From positions 1 to 5,448 of the forward strand of contig JAICUZ010000184.1 of assembly GCA_025935595.1 (NCBI GenBank): a DNA stretch of 5,448 nucleotides, in the 5' to 3' direction. Each line of letters starts with the position of its first letter. Within the stretch, counting starts at the first letter, position 1. The position numbers and the translations under genes were made by a program. Below are positions 5,074 through 5,448 of this stretch, in pieces. The notes below the pieces were generated by a model, which saw only the letters and a list, made by a program, of their open reading frames with translations, was not told where the DNA came from and did not search any database. Source of the stretch: Burkholderiales bacterium. GTDB lineage: Bacteria > Actinomycetota > Thermoleophilia > Gaiellales > Gaiellaceae.

Positions 5074-5448
5074 TAGCGCGACCTCGGCAGCCCGAGCACC
5101 CGCTCGGCGACGATGTTCCGAAGGATCTCGCTCGTGCCGGCCTCGATCGTGTTGCCGCGCGAGCGGAGCTGCTGGTACGTCCAGTACTCGTCGACGTCCG
5201 GGCCACCCGCGATCTCCTGCGCGAGCTTGGTCAGGCGCTGGTTCGCCTCCGACCACACGAGCTTCGACGCCGATCCCTCCGGCCCGGGGATTCCGGTCTT
5301 TTGGAGCGTCGTCAGCGAGCGGTAGTTCGTGTACCTGAGCGCCTGCAGCTCGATCCACTCGCGCGCGATCCGGTCGAGCAGGATCGGATCCGTGACGTGC
5401 CGCTCCTTCGCCAGCGCGACGAGCTTCCGCACCGCCACATCGAGCGTC
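5073..5448 (-). CDS. Acyl-CoA dehydrogenase, C-terminal part (start beyond window)
   Basis: The last 124 codons of an acyl-CoA dehydrogenase are visible; the open frame runs through the right edge, so the GTG at 5438 is unlikely to be the true start. The segment corresponds to the C-terminal helical domain: ALAKERHVTDPILLDRIA, then IPGPEGSASKLVWSEANQRL (53-72 of the visible part), and the closing GNTIEAGTSEILRNIVAERV (98-117). The GTSEI loop is the usual FAD/substrate-facing end motif. In the IYEGT motif of medium-chain acyl-CoA dehydrogenase the catalytic Glu directly precedes GT; here that place is Ala, with Glu one residue earlier. The HGGIGF-type motif seen in the partner gene is absent here, so the two genes look complementary and probably form a heteromeric enzyme. 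The TAA stop shares one base with the next ATG. The N-terminal and middle domains cannot be judged. Confidence 0.92.
   Translation of the reverse strand, partial: TLDVAVRKLVALAKERHVTDPILLDRIAREWIELQALRYTNYRSLTTLQKTGIPGPEGSASKLVWSEANQRLTKLAQEIAGGPDVDEYWTYQQLRSRGNTIEAGTSEILRNIVAERVLGLPRSR
5081..5085 (-). promoter_or_regulatory. Ribosome binding site for short acyl-CoA dehydrogenase gene
   Basis: GAGGT within the end of the first dehydrogenase gene lies 7 bases before the ATG at 5073. It fixes that ATG as the start of the short protein, which then opens with the family-typical MDFSFTPEQ. Confidence 0.55.

Larger units (their letters stand above)
1..5448 (-). other. Operon fragment: eight-gene fatty acid/acyl-CoA catabolic cluster
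   Basis: All eight genes point the same way, and six of seven junctions overlap: 1 base at 5073 and 3260, 4 bases at 1665-1668, 952-955 and 68-71, and 19 bases at 4426-4444. The remaining junction is a 9-base gap at 3644-3652. No promoter or terminator can fit between genes, so a single transcript entering from the right and leaving to the left is expected. Both ends run out of the window. The gene content is acyl-CoA synthetase, two acyl-CoA dehydrogenase subunits, hydratase, two SDRs, an MDR reductase and a cupin. It fits degradation or remodelling of an acyl-CoA; the substrate is unknown. Confidence 0.85.

Noticed and set aside
1..5448. CRISPR arrays, tRNA/rRNA genes, insertion sequences, riboswitches, rho-independent terminators
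   Set aside because: No spaced repeats, inverted-repeat ends, transposase, structured RNA pattern or GC hairpin followed by a T run was seen by eye. Nearly all the sequence is coding.

Overview
The window is a high-GC stretch with eight genes, all read on the minus strand (right to left) and packed with almost no non-coding DNA. GTG starts, 1-4 base stop/start overlaps and the style of the proteins (paired acyl-CoA dehydrogenases, many SDRs) suggest an actinomycetote, possibly a soil lineage such as Thermoleophilia. The lineage is inference; no marker gene is present.

In transcription order from the right edge: the C-terminal part of an acyl-CoA dehydrogenase (5448-5073, start outside the window); a very short second acyl-CoA dehydrogenase without the usual middle domain (5073-4426); a classical SDR oxidoreductase with no ordinary start codon in a sensible place (4444-3653); a small single-domain cupin (3643-3260); a long/medium-chain fatty acyl-CoA synthetase (3260-1665); an enoyl-CoA hydratase with both catalytic glutamates (1668-952); a zinc-free quinone oxidoreductase/enoyl-reductase-like MDR protein (955-68); and the first 23 codons of a second SDR (71-1), cut by the left edge. 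The only gap is 9 bases, before the cupin. Every other junction overlaps: TAATG, a 19-base overlap, TGATG and three GTGA junctions. This is one operon fragment with likely translational coupling. No promoter, terminator, RNA gene, repeat or mobile element is visible.

Together the genes give a beta-oxidation-like route: CoA activation, alpha,beta-dehydrogenation by a probable two-subunit dehydrogenase, hydration, then candidate alcohol dehydrogenation by an SDR. A side reductase and a cupin of unknown role accompany it. No thiolase is seen, so the operon probably continues beyond the window or relies on genes elsewhere. The substrate cannot be read from the sequence; a branched, cyclic, terpenoid or otherwise unusual acyl chain is possible.

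The points most worth a second look are the middle-domain-less acyl-CoA dehydrogenase, the SDR whose best start is an ATA codon behind a well-spaced GGAG, and the cupin embedded in a fatty-acid operon.
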